Origin: Arthrobacter sp. MYb227
Lineage (GTDB): Bacteria > Actinomycetota > Actinomycetes > Actinomycetales > Micrococcaceae
Assembly: GCF_002975435.1 (NCBI RefSeq)
Contig: NZ_PCPT01000008.1
Coordinates: 62,001 to 126,000 of the forward strand
Length of the DNA stretch: 64,000 nucleotides
Direction: 5' to 3'
Shown piece by piece: positions 18,416 to 26,828 of the stretch. The notes under the pieces were generated by a model that did not search any database, was not told the origin of the DNA, and saw only the letters and a list, made by a program, of their open reading frames with translations. Position 1 is the stretch's first letter; every line of letters begins with the position of its first letter. The translations under genes were made by a program, and so were the position numbers.

Positions 18416-19611
18416 GCGTGAACCTGTCCGGGACTCACTTTCAGGAAAGTCCCACCTAATTCTTCGGGCACATCACTGGCAACCGCTGCTGTGACAATTA
18501 CTTGTTCGGCACCGGCAATGATCGATGCCAACCGACTACGTCGGGTGGCATCAAGTTCGGCAAAAACGTCATCAAGAATCAGGATGGGGCCGGCTCCCGG
18601 GCGCGGATCGTCCTGACCAAAAACTTTATAGGCTGCTAAGCGCAAGGCCAAACATAGCGACCAAGTTTCGCCGTGTGATGCGTAGCCCTTGGCCGGTGCC
18701 GTGCCCAGATGAAGCGCAATATCATCACGGTGTGGCCCCACCAGAGTCACGCCTCGTTCAAGTTCCTTGGCACGTTTTTTCAACAATGCTTCAAGAAACA
18801 TTTCTTCAAGCTCGGGCTGAGTGGCCTCAAGTAATGCCGTTGGAGCCACGAGGTTTGGATCCCGCATCGGTTCTTGACGATCACCGCTAGTCTCTTCGTC
18901 AAAATCGCCAATGATAGTTGATTCGTAGAATGCCGAAGCAACTTTATTTGCATCGGCAAGCGAGGCATAGGCAGCAGCCATATAGGGGGAGAGCAGTTCG
19001 AGCATATCGAGCCTGCCGCGCAGGAGTCTTGCACCGGTTTGGGCCAAATGTGTGTCCCAAACATCAAGAGTTGATTCGTGTGCGGTAGAAAGCTTTCCGC
19101 CGGCTCGCGCAGACTTTAGCAACGCATTGCGTTGTTTGAGCACCCGCTCATAATCACTTCGAGTTGCGGCTTCTCCCGGACGCAAAACAACGAGTAATTC
19201 ATCTAAGAAACGGCGTCGATTTGAGGGATCACCCTTGACTAGCGCTAGGTCTTCGGGGGCAAAAAGTACTGTACGAACAATGCCAAGGATTTCTCGTGCA
19301 CGTACGGGGTTTGCACGGTTGATCCGAGCTCTGTTACTTTTCCCCGCAGTAATCTCAACTTCAATAGTTGTGACGAGTTTAGCTCGTTGAATTCTTGCTC
19401 TGACTAGTGCTCTTTCAGTTCCAAAACGCAAAAGTGGAGCGTCATTGCTGACCCGATGCGAGGAAAGGTTCGCTAAGTACCCGATGGCTTCAACGATATT
19501 GGTTTTACCCACACCGTTGGAACCGACTAAGACATTTGTGCCAGGTCCCAGCTCAACATCGGCTTGCGCATATGAGCGAAAGTCGGTGAGAGAGACATGA
19601 GAAATGTACAC
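18412..19611 (-). CDS. recF: DNA replication/repair protein RecF
   Basis: 399-residue SMC-like ATPase that helps load RecA at single-strand gaps. Walker A is GSNGVGKTN (residues 30-38). The signature region is KRAKELERGVTLVGPHRDDIALHL. Walker B is ILDDVFAELDATRRSRL. The N-terminus MYISHVSLTDFRSYAQADVEL is canonical. It is coupled to dciA by an ATGA overlap. The 6-phosphogluconate dehydrogenase gene that often separates dnaN and recF in other Actinobacteria is absent. Confidence 0.97.
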   Translation of the reverse strand: MYISHVSLTDFRSYAQADVELGPGTNVLVGSNGVGKTNIVEAIGYLANLSSHRVSNDAPLLRFGTERALVRARIQRAKLVTTIEVEITAGKSNRARINRANPVRAREILGIVRTVLFAPEDLALVKGDPSNRRRFLDELLVVLRPGEAATRSDYERVLKQRNALLKSARAGGKLSTAHESTLDVWDTHLAQTGARLLRGRLDMLELLSPYMAAAYASLADANKVASAFYESTIIGDFDEETSGDRQEPMRDPNLVAPTALLEATQPELEEMFLEALLKKRAKELERGVTLVGPHRDDIALHLGTAPAKGYASHGETWSLCLALRLAAYKVFGQDDPRPGAGPILILDDVFAELDATRRSRLASIIAGAEQVIVTAAVASDVPEELGGTFLKVSPGQVHA

Positions 19612-19686
19612 CTAAACGTCCTGCTATGGGCCTGCAGTTCTTGAAACAAGAGCCGCAGGATAAAAATGTGGAATTACCCAAAAGTT

Positions 19687-19731
19687 GTGTTCGACCGTTC
19701 CGGGTGGAGCGAACGTGGAACGGTCGAACAC
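19687..19731 (-). terminator. Terminator downstream of dnaN
   Basis: A perfect 15-bp stem (GTGTTCGACCGTTCC and complement) has a 15-base loop. On the minus strand it is followed by AACTTTT, and it lies between the dnaN stop and the recF start. Confidence 0.75.
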
Positions 19732-19765
19732 GCGACCATCAAGCGGAATAATTTCCGCGTGCGAT

Positions 19766-20896
19766 CTAGTTGGGCAAGCTTGGAAGACGAACCGGCATAA
19801 CCAGGTAACGATATTCGTCACTATCTGAACCATCAAGTGAGGACTGAGCCGTCATCATTGCGGGTTTAGGTGCGCTGGTGAAGGAAAAACGAACGTATTC
19901 GGAATTGAAGGCGTTGAGACCTTCGCTCAAATAAGCCGGGTTGAAAGCGACGGTAATCTCTTCGCCATCAATCTGAGCCTCAATTGCTTCTTCGGCTTGA
20001 GCATCTTCACCGGTTCCGGCGTCAAGGGAGAGCTGACCACCGGTGAATGAAAGCCGAACTGGAGTGTTGCGTTCGGCTACAACAGCAACTCGACGCACTG
20101 CTTCAATTAACGCAGAAGTTCGAACCGTTGCGTGAATCGGCGTGTTTTCTGGGAAAAGTGATCGAATCTTCGGGTAGTCCCCATCAACGAGCAACGAAGT
20201 TGTTCGGCGGCTTCCGCTTTCGAACCCAATAAGTTCATTGCCTTCGCTCAGTGCAATCTTCAATTCGCCGGCGGAGCCCAAGGTTTTAGCAACCTCGTTG
20301 AGTGTCTTGGCCTTGACCAATGCTGAGGTTGAAATCCCTGGTGTTGAAGGCTTCCAATGGACTTCGCGCATGGCTAACCGGTAACGGTCGGTGGCGAGGA
20401 AGGTGATCAGATCATCTTCAATTTCCATCTTCACACCAGTGAGAATCGGGAGGGTGTCGTCCTTGGAGGCTGCGACGATGACCTGGTTAATCGCGTGTGC
20501 GAAAGCTTCGCCATCAACTACGCCGGTCACCTCCGGAAGTACTGGAAGTTCCGGATATTCTGCTACGGGCATTGTCGCCAAGTGGAATCGGCTTCGACCA
20601 CAGGTCAGTGTGACTTTAGTGCCATCGGTCTCGATGGTGGCTGTTGCTTGTGGCAGACTGCGGCAAATTTCTGCGAGCAATCTACCCGAAACAAGGATGG
20701 TTCCCTCTTCGGCTACATCTGCGGCGATCTCAAGGTGAGCAGAAATTTCGTAATCAAATCCAGCTAGCGAAACTGTTCCGCTTGTGGCGGTGATCAGAAT
20801 GCCAGAAAGTACTGGGGAAGGCGGACGTTGAGACAGTGAACGGGCGGTCCAGGATACGGCCTCGGCCAAAACATCCTTTTCAACGCTGAACTTCAC
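19766..20896 (-). CDS. dnaN: DNA polymerase III beta sliding clamp
   Basis: 376 residues forming three clamp domains. The N-terminus is MKFSVEKDVLAEAVSWTARSL. The central landmark FLATDRYRLAMREVHW and the C-terminal YLSEGLNAFNSEYVRFSF ending DEYRYLVMPVRLP (the hydrophobic pocket strand) are typical. The clamp tethers polymerase to DNA and is the docking hub for many partners. It is transcribed leftward, away from the dnaA gap that holds DnaA boxes. Confidence 0.98.
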   Translation of the reverse strand: MKFSVEKDVLAEAVSWTARSLSQRPPSPVLSGILITATSGTVSLAGFDYEISAHLEIAADVAEEGTILVSGRLLAEICRSLPQATATIETDGTKVTLTCGRSRFHLATMPVAEYPELPVLPEVTGVVDGEAFAHAINQVIVAASKDDTLPILTGVKMEIEDDLITFLATDRYRLAMREVHWKPSTPGISTSALVKAKTLNEVAKTLGSAGELKIALSEGNELIGFESGSRRTTSLLVDGDYPKIRSLFPENTPIHATVRTSALIEAVRRVAVVAERNTPVRLSFTGGQLSLDAGTGEDAQAEEAIEAQIDGEEITVAFNPAYLSEGLNAFNSEYVRFSFTSAPKPAMMTAQSSLDGSDSDEYRYLVMPVRLPSLPN

Positions 20897-21725
20897 GAAA
20901 TAGTCCGCCTTTCAAGACGAAGTCGACAGTACTGGAAGCAAGCTTAGCGGTTTCTTAGCTAAGGAACCGCACTGCTTGAATCCTGGAAACGATTCCGTGC
21001 TGCCGATTTCTGAAATCTCAGGTGAAGATTCTTGAGTTCAGTGACAACACGATGTTTGAGCTTACCGGCTTTTCGGTTCCGAAGTTGGCACGTTATTTGC
21101 TGAAGAACCACTCAGCAACTGAATCTAAAACTTTAACGAGTCAGAACTCACGTCCCGACGCTGCTCCTGATCCGAAGTCACTGATCCGCGGTAGCAAGAA
21201 ATGTTTGTATTTTCGGTAACTACCGACTTTAAAAAAATTCTTGGGACGTGGTCCGTGTCCTGGGATGAGTTGAAAACTTACTTTATGGATTTCCAAAATT
21301 TCTAGGCTCCTGCAGGGCAGCTAGTTCTCGATCTTGACTCTCATCCGCTGGTACAAAAAATCGCACCAATGATCCCCCCGGTCGTCTACCGGTAACGGGA
21401 ACCAAAATTTCGATTTTGGGCCGTTTGGCTAGTTCGTGGTGAAAGAGGACTTGTTATTTGGATGAAGAAGAAAAGGGGGATTAGTAGTGTTAATAACCCC
21501 TGTGGATACTGTGGATAACCCCGCCAGCCCGCAACAGTACGCCAATTATGCATGTGCACAACATGTGATTGGACGTGAGACTCAGTGTCACGTGTCGGTG
21601 GACAACTTTCCGCGTGAATTAAGGGATCCACAGGAGTACCCATAGTTATCCGCAGGCTTTAGGGGGTAGTCCACTTAATCATCCACAGGTTTATCCACAC
21701 CTGTGGTTAACGTGTTTAGAGGGTT
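20897..21725. other. oriC: dnaN-dnaA intergenic region, probable chromosomal origin (oriC)
   Basis: 829 bases without a gene. Perfect DnaA boxes are at 21510-21518 (TGTGGATAA) and 21691-21699 (TTATCCACA). One-mismatch copies lie at 21501-21509 (TGTGGATAC), 21646-21654 (TTATCCGCA), 21679-21687 (TCATCCACA) and 21702-21710 (TGTGGTTAA). AT-rich runs occur at about 21220-21310 (TTTAAAAAAATTC, CCAAAATTTC). The dnaA-dnaN gap is the standard actinobacterial origin location, and gene direction switches close by. The region may also hold the dnaN promoter. Confidence 0.8.
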
Positions 21726-23138
21726 TTAGCCCTCGCGCTGCCTTTGCTTGATGCGGTTAGTCAGTTCAGTCACCTGATTGAAGATGGCACGACGCTCAGC
21801 CATAAGTTCGCGAATCTTGCGGTCCGCATGAATAACAGTCGTATGGTCGCGGCCACCGAGTTCTTGACCAATTTTTGGCAAAGACATGTCTGTGAGTTCA
21901 CGCAATAGATACATGGCAATTTGCCGAGCAGTCACCAAAGTTCTTGTTCGTGATTTGCTGTTGAGTTCCTCGATTGTGAGGTTAAAGTACTCGGCGGTCT
22001 GCGCAACGATGGTTGCCGGGGTGATTTCCTGGGCACCTTCGTCGGTGATCAAGTCCTTAAGTACCGTCTCGGCAAGGCTCATATCAACCGTTTGGTTATT
22101 CAACGATGCAAAAGCCGTGACTCGAATTAGCGCACCCTCGAGTTCACGTATATTCGTGGAGATCTTGGAAGCAATGTATTCCATGACCTCATCGGGTGCC
22201 GAGAGATTCTCTGCGGTGGCCTTCTTACGTAGAATCGCGATACGCGTTTCAAGCTCTGGCGGTTGAATATCGGTCAAAAGACCCCACTCGAAGCGTGAAC
22301 GCATGCGGTCTTCAAAGCCCGAAAGTTGTTTGGGTGGCAAATCAGAGGTGATGACTACCTGTTTGTTGTGGTTGTGAAGGGCGTTAAAAGTGTGGAAGAA
22401 CTCTTCCTGGGTAGCGTCCTTGTTAGCCAAGAATTGGATGTCGTCAATCAGGAGAATGTCCACGTTGCGGTAAGTCTGCTTGAAGCTTGCACCTTCATCG
22501 TCTCGGATCGAGTTGATGAAATCATTGGTGAACTCTTCCGAGTTCACGTATCTAACGCGAATTCCGTTGTAGAGGTGGCGGGCATAATGACCGATCGCGT
22601 GAAGCAAGTGAGTTTTGCCTAGCCCCGAATCCCCATAGATAAACAGTGGGTTGTAGGCCTTTGCTGGCGCCTCAGCAACTGCAACGGCTGCTGCATGAGC
22701 AAAACGGTTGGAAGAGCCAATCACAAAAGTGTCAAAAATGTACTTGGGGTTCAGCCGGCCAAATTCTTGAGAATTTGATGGGGGAGCGGGCTGAGGAGAA
22801 ATTTCGTTGAGACGCGCCTTGGGTACCGGTGGTGCTTCGACGGGAGCAACAACTGTCTCTTCGGGAAGCAGATCCGAGTCAATGCTGAATGCGCACCGAA
22901 TATCGGACTGAAAAACTAACTTCAACGATTCTTCGAGAGGTTCTTTGAGCTGAGTCTGCAGAACATCTCGGGTTAGTTCGTTGGGGACTGCCAACAAAAG
23001 GGTAGAACCAATGAGCCCCTGTGGCTGTGCCAGAGCGGCGAAGGCTCGTTGCATGGGAGTCACGCGGTCATCTTGTTCGATATGGCGTACTACCTGGCGC
23101 CAGGCACTACCGACGCTATTCGATTCGTCCGTGCTCAT
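21726..23138 (-). CDS. dnaA: Chromosomal replication initiator DnaA
   Basis: 470-residue AAA+ initiator. Domain I is at the N-terminus, and the variable linker (about 95-125) is Pro-rich. AAA+ motifs include Walker A GDSGLGKTH (residues 169-177), Walker B LLIDDIQFL and the SRF-type sensor GFEDRMRSRFEWGL. Domain IV has the DnaA-box-binding signature ELGGRDHTTVIHADRKI. The gene is transcribed leftward while rpmH is transcribed rightward, the mirror image of the usual published orientation. Confidence 0.98.
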   Translation of the reverse strand: MSTDESNSVGSAWRQVVRHIEQDDRVTPMQRAFAALAQPQGLIGSTLLLAVPNELTRDVLQTQLKEPLEESLKLVFQSDIRCAFSIDSDLLPEETVVAPVEAPPVPKARLNEISPQPAPPSNSQEFGRLNPKYIFDTFVIGSSNRFAHAAAVAVAEAPAKAYNPLFIYGDSGLGKTHLLHAIGHYARHLYNGIRVRYVNSEEFTNDFINSIRDDEGASFKQTYRNVDILLIDDIQFLANKDATQEEFFHTFNALHNHNKQVVITSDLPPKQLSGFEDRMRSRFEWGLLTDIQPPELETRIAILRKKATAENLSAPDEVMEYIASKISTNIRELEGALIRVTAFASLNNQTVDMSLAETVLKDLITDEGAQEITPATIVAQTAEYFNLTIEELNSKSRTRTLVTARQIAMYLLRELTDMSLPKIGQELGGRDHTTVIHADRKIRELMAERRAIFNQVTELTNRIKQRQREG

Positions 23139-23642
23139 ATTTTGGCCCCTTCAATCCGTTTCATCGACGAAACAGCCGATGAATGGGGGACTAATATTGC
23201 CGAACCCCAACGAATAGATTCTAGCGGTCATCCACAGCGTTATGCACAGTCGGTGGATAACTTGTGGTGGATAACGCAATAGGGCTTGCAAATCTGCGGT
23301 TATCCAAGTAAAAATTGAGTTCTAGAATGTGCGTGTTAGGGCAAGTATGGGTGCCAAATGTGGAATTATCCACCGAGCTATCCACAACTTAGTTAGCTAT
23401 ATACACAGGGTTCCCAAGGGCCTTTGGTGACCCCAATTTGACGTACCCTCCAAAGCTCCCCTATCGTTGTGTAGTCCTATGTGTGCACTTTCGACACTGC
23501 ATGATGTTTGCACGGTTCTTATATGTACCGCGTAAACAGCAGTTGAGCGGAATGCGCCACCTGAATACGAGCGTCGGCCTGTTCTTCCCTTTTTAGTAGC
23601 AACGGGTAAGGCGCATCACATGATCGTCTTGGAGTTACTACC
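23139..23642. other. dnaA-rpmH intergenic region with degenerate DnaA boxes
   Basis: 504 bases with divergent promoters. DnaA-box-like sites, each one base off consensus, lie at 23228-23236 (TCATCCACA), 23240-23248 (TTATGCACA), 23252-23260 and 23266-23274 (both GGTGGATAA), 23366-23374 (TTATCCACC) and 23378-23386 (CTATCCACA). The first four sit within 140 bases of the dnaA start. They fit autoregulation of dnaA or the second half of a bipartite origin. Confidence 0.65.
23438..23467 (+). promoter_or_regulatory. Candidate rpmH promoter
   Basis: TTGACG and TATCGT are separated by 18 bases, about 175 bases before the rpmH start. It is a sigma-70-like match judged by eye only. Confidence 0.4.
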
Positions 23643-23780
23643 GTGAGCAAGCGGACTTTTCAGCCGAATAACCGTCGTCGTGCCAAGAAGCACGGTTTCC
23701 GACTTCGTATGCGTACCCGTGCAGGCCGTGCCATTTTGGCAACCCGCCGTGCCAAGGGCCGTACCGAACTTTCTGCATAA
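23643..23780 (+). CDS. rpmH: 50S ribosomal protein L34
   Basis: 45-residue basic protein. It starts [20 protein letters not shown] and ends [13 protein letters not shown], the full L34 pattern. The GTG start has GGAG eight bases upstream. The gene is too short for many ORF filters but unmistakable. It heads the rightward rpmH-rnpA-yidD-yidC-jag-rsmG block. Confidence 0.98.
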   Translation: MSKRTFQPNNRRRAKKHGFRLRMRTRAGRAILATRRAKGRTELSA

Positions 23781-23855
23781 CCATTAAGCACTACTGTCCT
23801 GGACTAGCGCAGGTTATTGTGGGTTCTTTGTTTTTCAGACTCGACGTGTGACGTC

Positions 23856-24224
23856 GTGTTGCCAAAGAATCACCGACTGCGCCTTCCGCAGGACTTTACA
23901 GCTACTGTACGTTCCGGCGCCCGAACTGGGCGCCGGAACGTAGTGCTATATGCACGGGTTCGTATAAACGATCCTCAGGGCAATAACCGTTTTGGTTTCA
24001 TAGTTTCCAAGGCCGTTGGCAATGCCGTGCACCGCAATCTCGTTAAACGACGAATGCGTGCATTGGCCGCGCAGATTCCTGCGAACGCCAACGGTCTCGA
24101 TTTCGTGTTCCGAGCTTTGCCTGGGGCTGCCGAAATAGAGTGGGATGAGCTAAATCAACAAGTCTCCTCGGGACTTGTCTCGGTTGTTCGCAAGGCAGGT
24201 GAAAAACATGAAAAAGGACCCTAA
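23856..24224 (+). CDS. rnpA: Ribonuclease P protein component
   Basis: About 122 residues. RnpA binds the catalytic RNA that removes tRNA 5' leaders. It starts LPKNHRLRLPQDFTATVRSG. RFGFIVSKAVGNAVHRNLVKRRMRALAAQ contains the conserved RNR-type basic helix (HRNLVKRRMR). The GTG at 23856 is chosen because the family begins within a few residues of LPxxxRLR. The ribosome binding site is poor, and translation may depend on rpmH coupling. Its last 17 bases overlap yidD. Confidence 0.95.
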   Translation: MLPKNHRLRLPQDFTATVRSGARTGRRNVVLYARVRINDPQGNNRFGFIVSKAVGNAVHRNLVKRRMRALAAQIPANANGLDFVFRALPGAAEIEWDELNQQVSSGLVSVVRKAGEKHEKGP

Positions 24225-24567
24225 ACCTCGAACCGGCATCATCTGGTTCTTGATAGATATCCCAAGGAACCTTCTGATTGTGTTCCTCATGGTTTACCGC
24301 AAGATCATTTCGCCAATTTATGGTGATGTGTGCAGATATTTCCCAAGCTGCTCGGCCTATGGCCTCGAAGCAGTCACGGTGCACGGCGCAATCAAAGGCA
24401 TCGGGCTAACGTCCTGGCGTGTCTTAAGATGTAATCCGTTCAGTCATGGCGGGATCGATTACGTTCCCGAAGGCAGACGAATTTGGCCAGAAGGCAAGAC
24501 CCCCAAGATCATGGTGTTGAATCATCCTCCGATTCCCGCCGACGAAGACGCCGCAGACGCGGCCTGA
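24208..24567 (+). CDS. yidD: Membrane protein insertion efficiency factor YidD
   Basis: 119 residues with the YidD core: FLMVYRKIISPIYGDVCRYFPSCSAYGLEAVTVHGAIKGIGLTSWRVLRCNPFSHGGIDYVP. The conserved Cys residues are all present (CRYFPSCS, RCNPF). An amphipathic helix region precedes them (WFLIDIPRNLLIVFL). YidD assists YidC-dependent membrane insertion. The ATG at 24208 has AGGTGA upstream and overlaps the rnpA end. An upstream in-frame start at 24175 has no such signal. It is followed directly by yidC. Confidence 0.95.
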   Translation: MKKDPKPRTGIIWFLIDIPRNLLIVFLMVYRKIISPIYGDVCRYFPSCSAYGLEAVTVHGAIKGIGLTSWRVLRCNPFSHGGIDYVPEGRRIWPEGKTPKIMVLNHPPIPADEDAADAA

Positions 24568-24582
24568 GGAGCATGACCGGTA

Positions 24583-25548
24583 ATGAACTTTCTTGACATG
24601 ATACTGAGCCCCTTTCGGTACGTAGTCTCTTGGATTCTGTGGGCCTTCCACGAGCTGTTCACGCTCATTGGCATGAATCCTGACTCGGGCTGGACCTGGA
24701 CGCTCTCAATCGTCTTCCTAGTGCTGTTGATTCGTACGGCTTTGATCCCGGTCTTCGTCAAACAGATCAAGGCGCAGCGTGCCATGCAGGCGTTGCAGCC
24801 GGATCTGCGAAAGCTTCAGGCCAAGTACAAGGGCAAGAAGGACCAGCTCTCACAGCAGGCGATGATTGCCGAGCAGCGTGCACTGTTCAAGAAGCACAAG
24901 ACCAATCCGCTGTCTTCCTGCTTGCCGATGCTGATTCAGATGCCGTTCTTCTTTGCACTCTTCCGCGTGCTGAACAGCGCTTCCCAGTCGAGCGCAGCCG
25001 GCGAGGGTGTTGGCAAGCTTACCGCCGAGCACATTAAGAGCTTTGACGCGTCCTCTATCTTTGGCGCTCGTCTTTCCGAGACTTTCCTGGGCACCATTAA
25101 CTCAGATGGTCCGGTCAATGGCGCGGTCATCATTGTTGCCATCATCATGATCCTTGCCATGACAGCTTCGCAGTTCATTACGCAGAAGCAGATCATGTCC
25201 AAGAACATGACAAAGGAAGCCCTTGAGGGCCCCTTCATGCAGCAGCAGAAGATCATGCTCTACATCCTTCCGTTGGTCTTCGGCATCGGTGGCATCAACT
25301 TCCCAATCGGTGTTCTGATTTACTGGACCGCAACCAACTTGTGGACCCTGGGTCAGCAGTACTACGTCATTCGCAACAACCCGACTCCGGGTTCCGCTGC
25401 CGAACGCGAACTCAACGAACGTCGCGCCGCTAAGGGTCTGCCTCCGGTAGGTCAGAAGAAGGCCGAAGAAGATGCAGCTACTGCTGTTGTTGAAGAGCCG
25501 AAGGTACAGCGCGTACAGCCTCAGCGTAAGAACAGGAAGAAGAAGTAG
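24583..25548 (+). CDS. yidC: Membrane protein insertase YidC
   Basis: 321-residue Oxa1/YidC insertase. The first helix is IVSWILWAFHELF. The conserved cytoplasmic loop IKAQRAMQALQPDLRKLQAKYKGKKDQLSQQAMIAEQRALFKKHKTNPLSSCLPMLIQMPFFFALF is followed by three more helices and a Lys/Arg-rich tail (QRKNRKKK). As in other Gram-positives, the long periplasmic domain of the E. coli protein is missing. Operon with yidD and jag, with the jag start three bases beyond the stop. Confidence 0.97.
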   Translation: MNFLDMILSPFRYVVSWILWAFHELFTLIGMNPDSGWTWTLSIVFLVLLIRTALIPVFVKQIKAQRAMQALQPDLRKLQAKYKGKKDQLSQQAMIAEQRALFKKHKTNPLSSCLPMLIQMPFFFALFRVLNSASQSSAAGEGVGKLTAEHIKSFDASSIFGARLSETFLGTINSDGPVNGAVIIVAIIMILAMTASQFITQKQIMSKNMTKEALEGPFMQQQKIMLYILPLVFGIGGINFPIGVLIYWTATNLWTLGQQYYVIRNNPTPGSAAERELNERRAAKGLPPVGQKKAEEDAATAVVEEPKVQRVQPQRKNRKKK

Positions 25549-25550
25549 CC

Positions 25551-26096
25551 ATGAGCAAGATTGATCAGAGCACGGTTTCAGAGCCTGAAAGCATCGAAGT
25601 TGAAGAGTTGGAAGACTCAGTAAGCAGCATTGAAGAAGAAGGCGACATCGCTGCCGACTACCTCGAAGAGCTGCTAGACATTGCCGATCTCGATGGCGAT
25701 ATCGACATTGAAGTTCGTGGCGGACGTACCTACATTTCTATCGTTGGCGAAGAAGAAGATGCTAAGGCATTGCAGCGTTTGGTAGGTGCCAAGGGCGAAA
25801 TCCTTGACTCGCTCCAGGAGCTCACCCGCCTTGCCGTTCTTACGGCTACTGGCAACCGCTCACGTCTGGTTTTGGACATTACTGGTTACCGAGAGGGTCG
25901 TGCCACCCAGCTCAGGAGCATTGCGGAAGAAGCCGTTGCAAAGGTTCGTGAAACAGGTGAGCCGGTAGCACTTGATCCCATGAGCGCTTACGAACGCAAG
26001 CTCGTACACGACTGCGTTGCAGGCCTTGGCATGCACAGTGAATCCGATGGCGAAGGTCCACGTCGCCACATCGTCGTATCAAACGACGACTCTTAA
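25551..26096 (+). CDS. jag: Jag/KhpB-type RNA-binding protein (KH + R3H)
   Basis: 181 residues. An acidic N-terminal third (EPESIEVEELEDSVSSIEEEGD) precedes a KH-II-type domain (about 75-120: EDAKALQRLVGAKGEILDSLQELTRLAVL). An R3H domain follows (about 130-170: RSIAEEAVAKV through DPMSAYERKLVHDCVAGLG). The R3H Arg-x3-His is in ERKLVHD. Homologues bind RNA and affect cell-wall synthesis and cell division in Gram-positives. It lacks the N-terminal Jag_N domain of the B. subtilis protein, as is usual in Actinobacteria. Confidence 0.93.
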   Translation: MSKIDQSTVSEPESIEVEELEDSVSSIEEEGDIAADYLEELLDIADLDGDIDIEVRGGRTYISIVGEEEDAKALQRLVGAKGEILDSLQELTRLAVLTATGNRSRLVLDITGYREGRATQLRSIAEEAVAKVRETGEPVALDPMSAYERKLVHDCVAGLGMHSESDGEGPRRHIVVSNDDS

Positions 26097-26120
26097 GCAC
26101 AGAATCAAGGAAGCATCTTC

Positions 26121-26762
26121 ATGAGCAACGAAGTAGAACTTACCGGTGAGGAACGCACCGCAGCGATCACCGTTTTTGGTGACCGTTTGCCCCTCGCTGA
26201 GCGCTATGTTCAGCACCTAGCAACCTCTGGAATGGAGCGTGGCCTATTAGGTCCACGTGAAGTTCCGCGCCTGTGGTCTCGCCATGTGTTGAACTGCGCT
26301 GTAGTTGCCAATCTCATTGATGAAGGTGCCCACGTTGCAGACGTAGGTAGCGGTGCGGGCTTGCCAGGGTTGACCCTGGCGCTCGCTCGTGCCGACCTTG
26401 AACTAACGCTCATTGAACCGCTTGAACGACGTTGCATTTGGTTACACGAGGTAGTCGAAGACCTTGGTCTTGAAAATGTCACAATTATGCGTGGGCGTGC
26501 GGAGCAGGTTGTAGAGCACGTGAATGCGGACTTTGCTACAGCACGTGCTGTCTCGGCGCTGACCAATTTGGCTGGTCTGACAATTCCGCTCTTGCATGGC
26601 AAGGGAACCGTATTGGCAATTAAGGGACGGTCAGCGGCAGAGGAAGTAGACAAGGCAGCGAAGATTATTCGCCGTCTGGGTGGCAAGAGCACCGAAGTAG
26701 TTACAGTTGGAGCCGACATCCTTGAAGAACCAACGACGGTTGTCCGTATCAACGTAGCCTGA
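26121..26762 (+). CDS. rsmG: 16S rRNA (guanine527-N7)-methyltransferase RsmG
   Basis: 213-residue SAM-dependent methyltransferase. The SAM-binding motif is ADVGSGAGLPGLTLALARADLELTLIEPLERRC. The family's LGPREVPRLWSRHVLNCAVV segment lies upstream and TARAVSALTNLAGLTIPLL downstream. It methylates N7 of G527 in the 530 loop, and loss can give low-level streptomycin resistance. It lies between jag and parA as in most Actinobacteria. Confidence 0.96.
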   Translation: MSNEVELTGEERTAAITVFGDRLPLAERYVQHLATSGMERGLLGPREVPRLWSRHVLNCAVVANLIDEGAHVADVGSGAGLPGLTLALARADLELTLIEPLERRCIWLHEVVEDLGLENVTIMRGRAEQVVEHVNADFATARAVSALTNLAGLTIPLLHGKGTVLAIKGRSAAEEVDKAAKIIRRLGGKSTEVVTVGADILEEPTTVVRINVA

Positions 26763-26828
26763 ACGCTTTAGCGTAGGCTGTATGAGGTGGCATAACGCCA
26801 TCTACCAGGGTTAGTAGAAAGAACCGTT

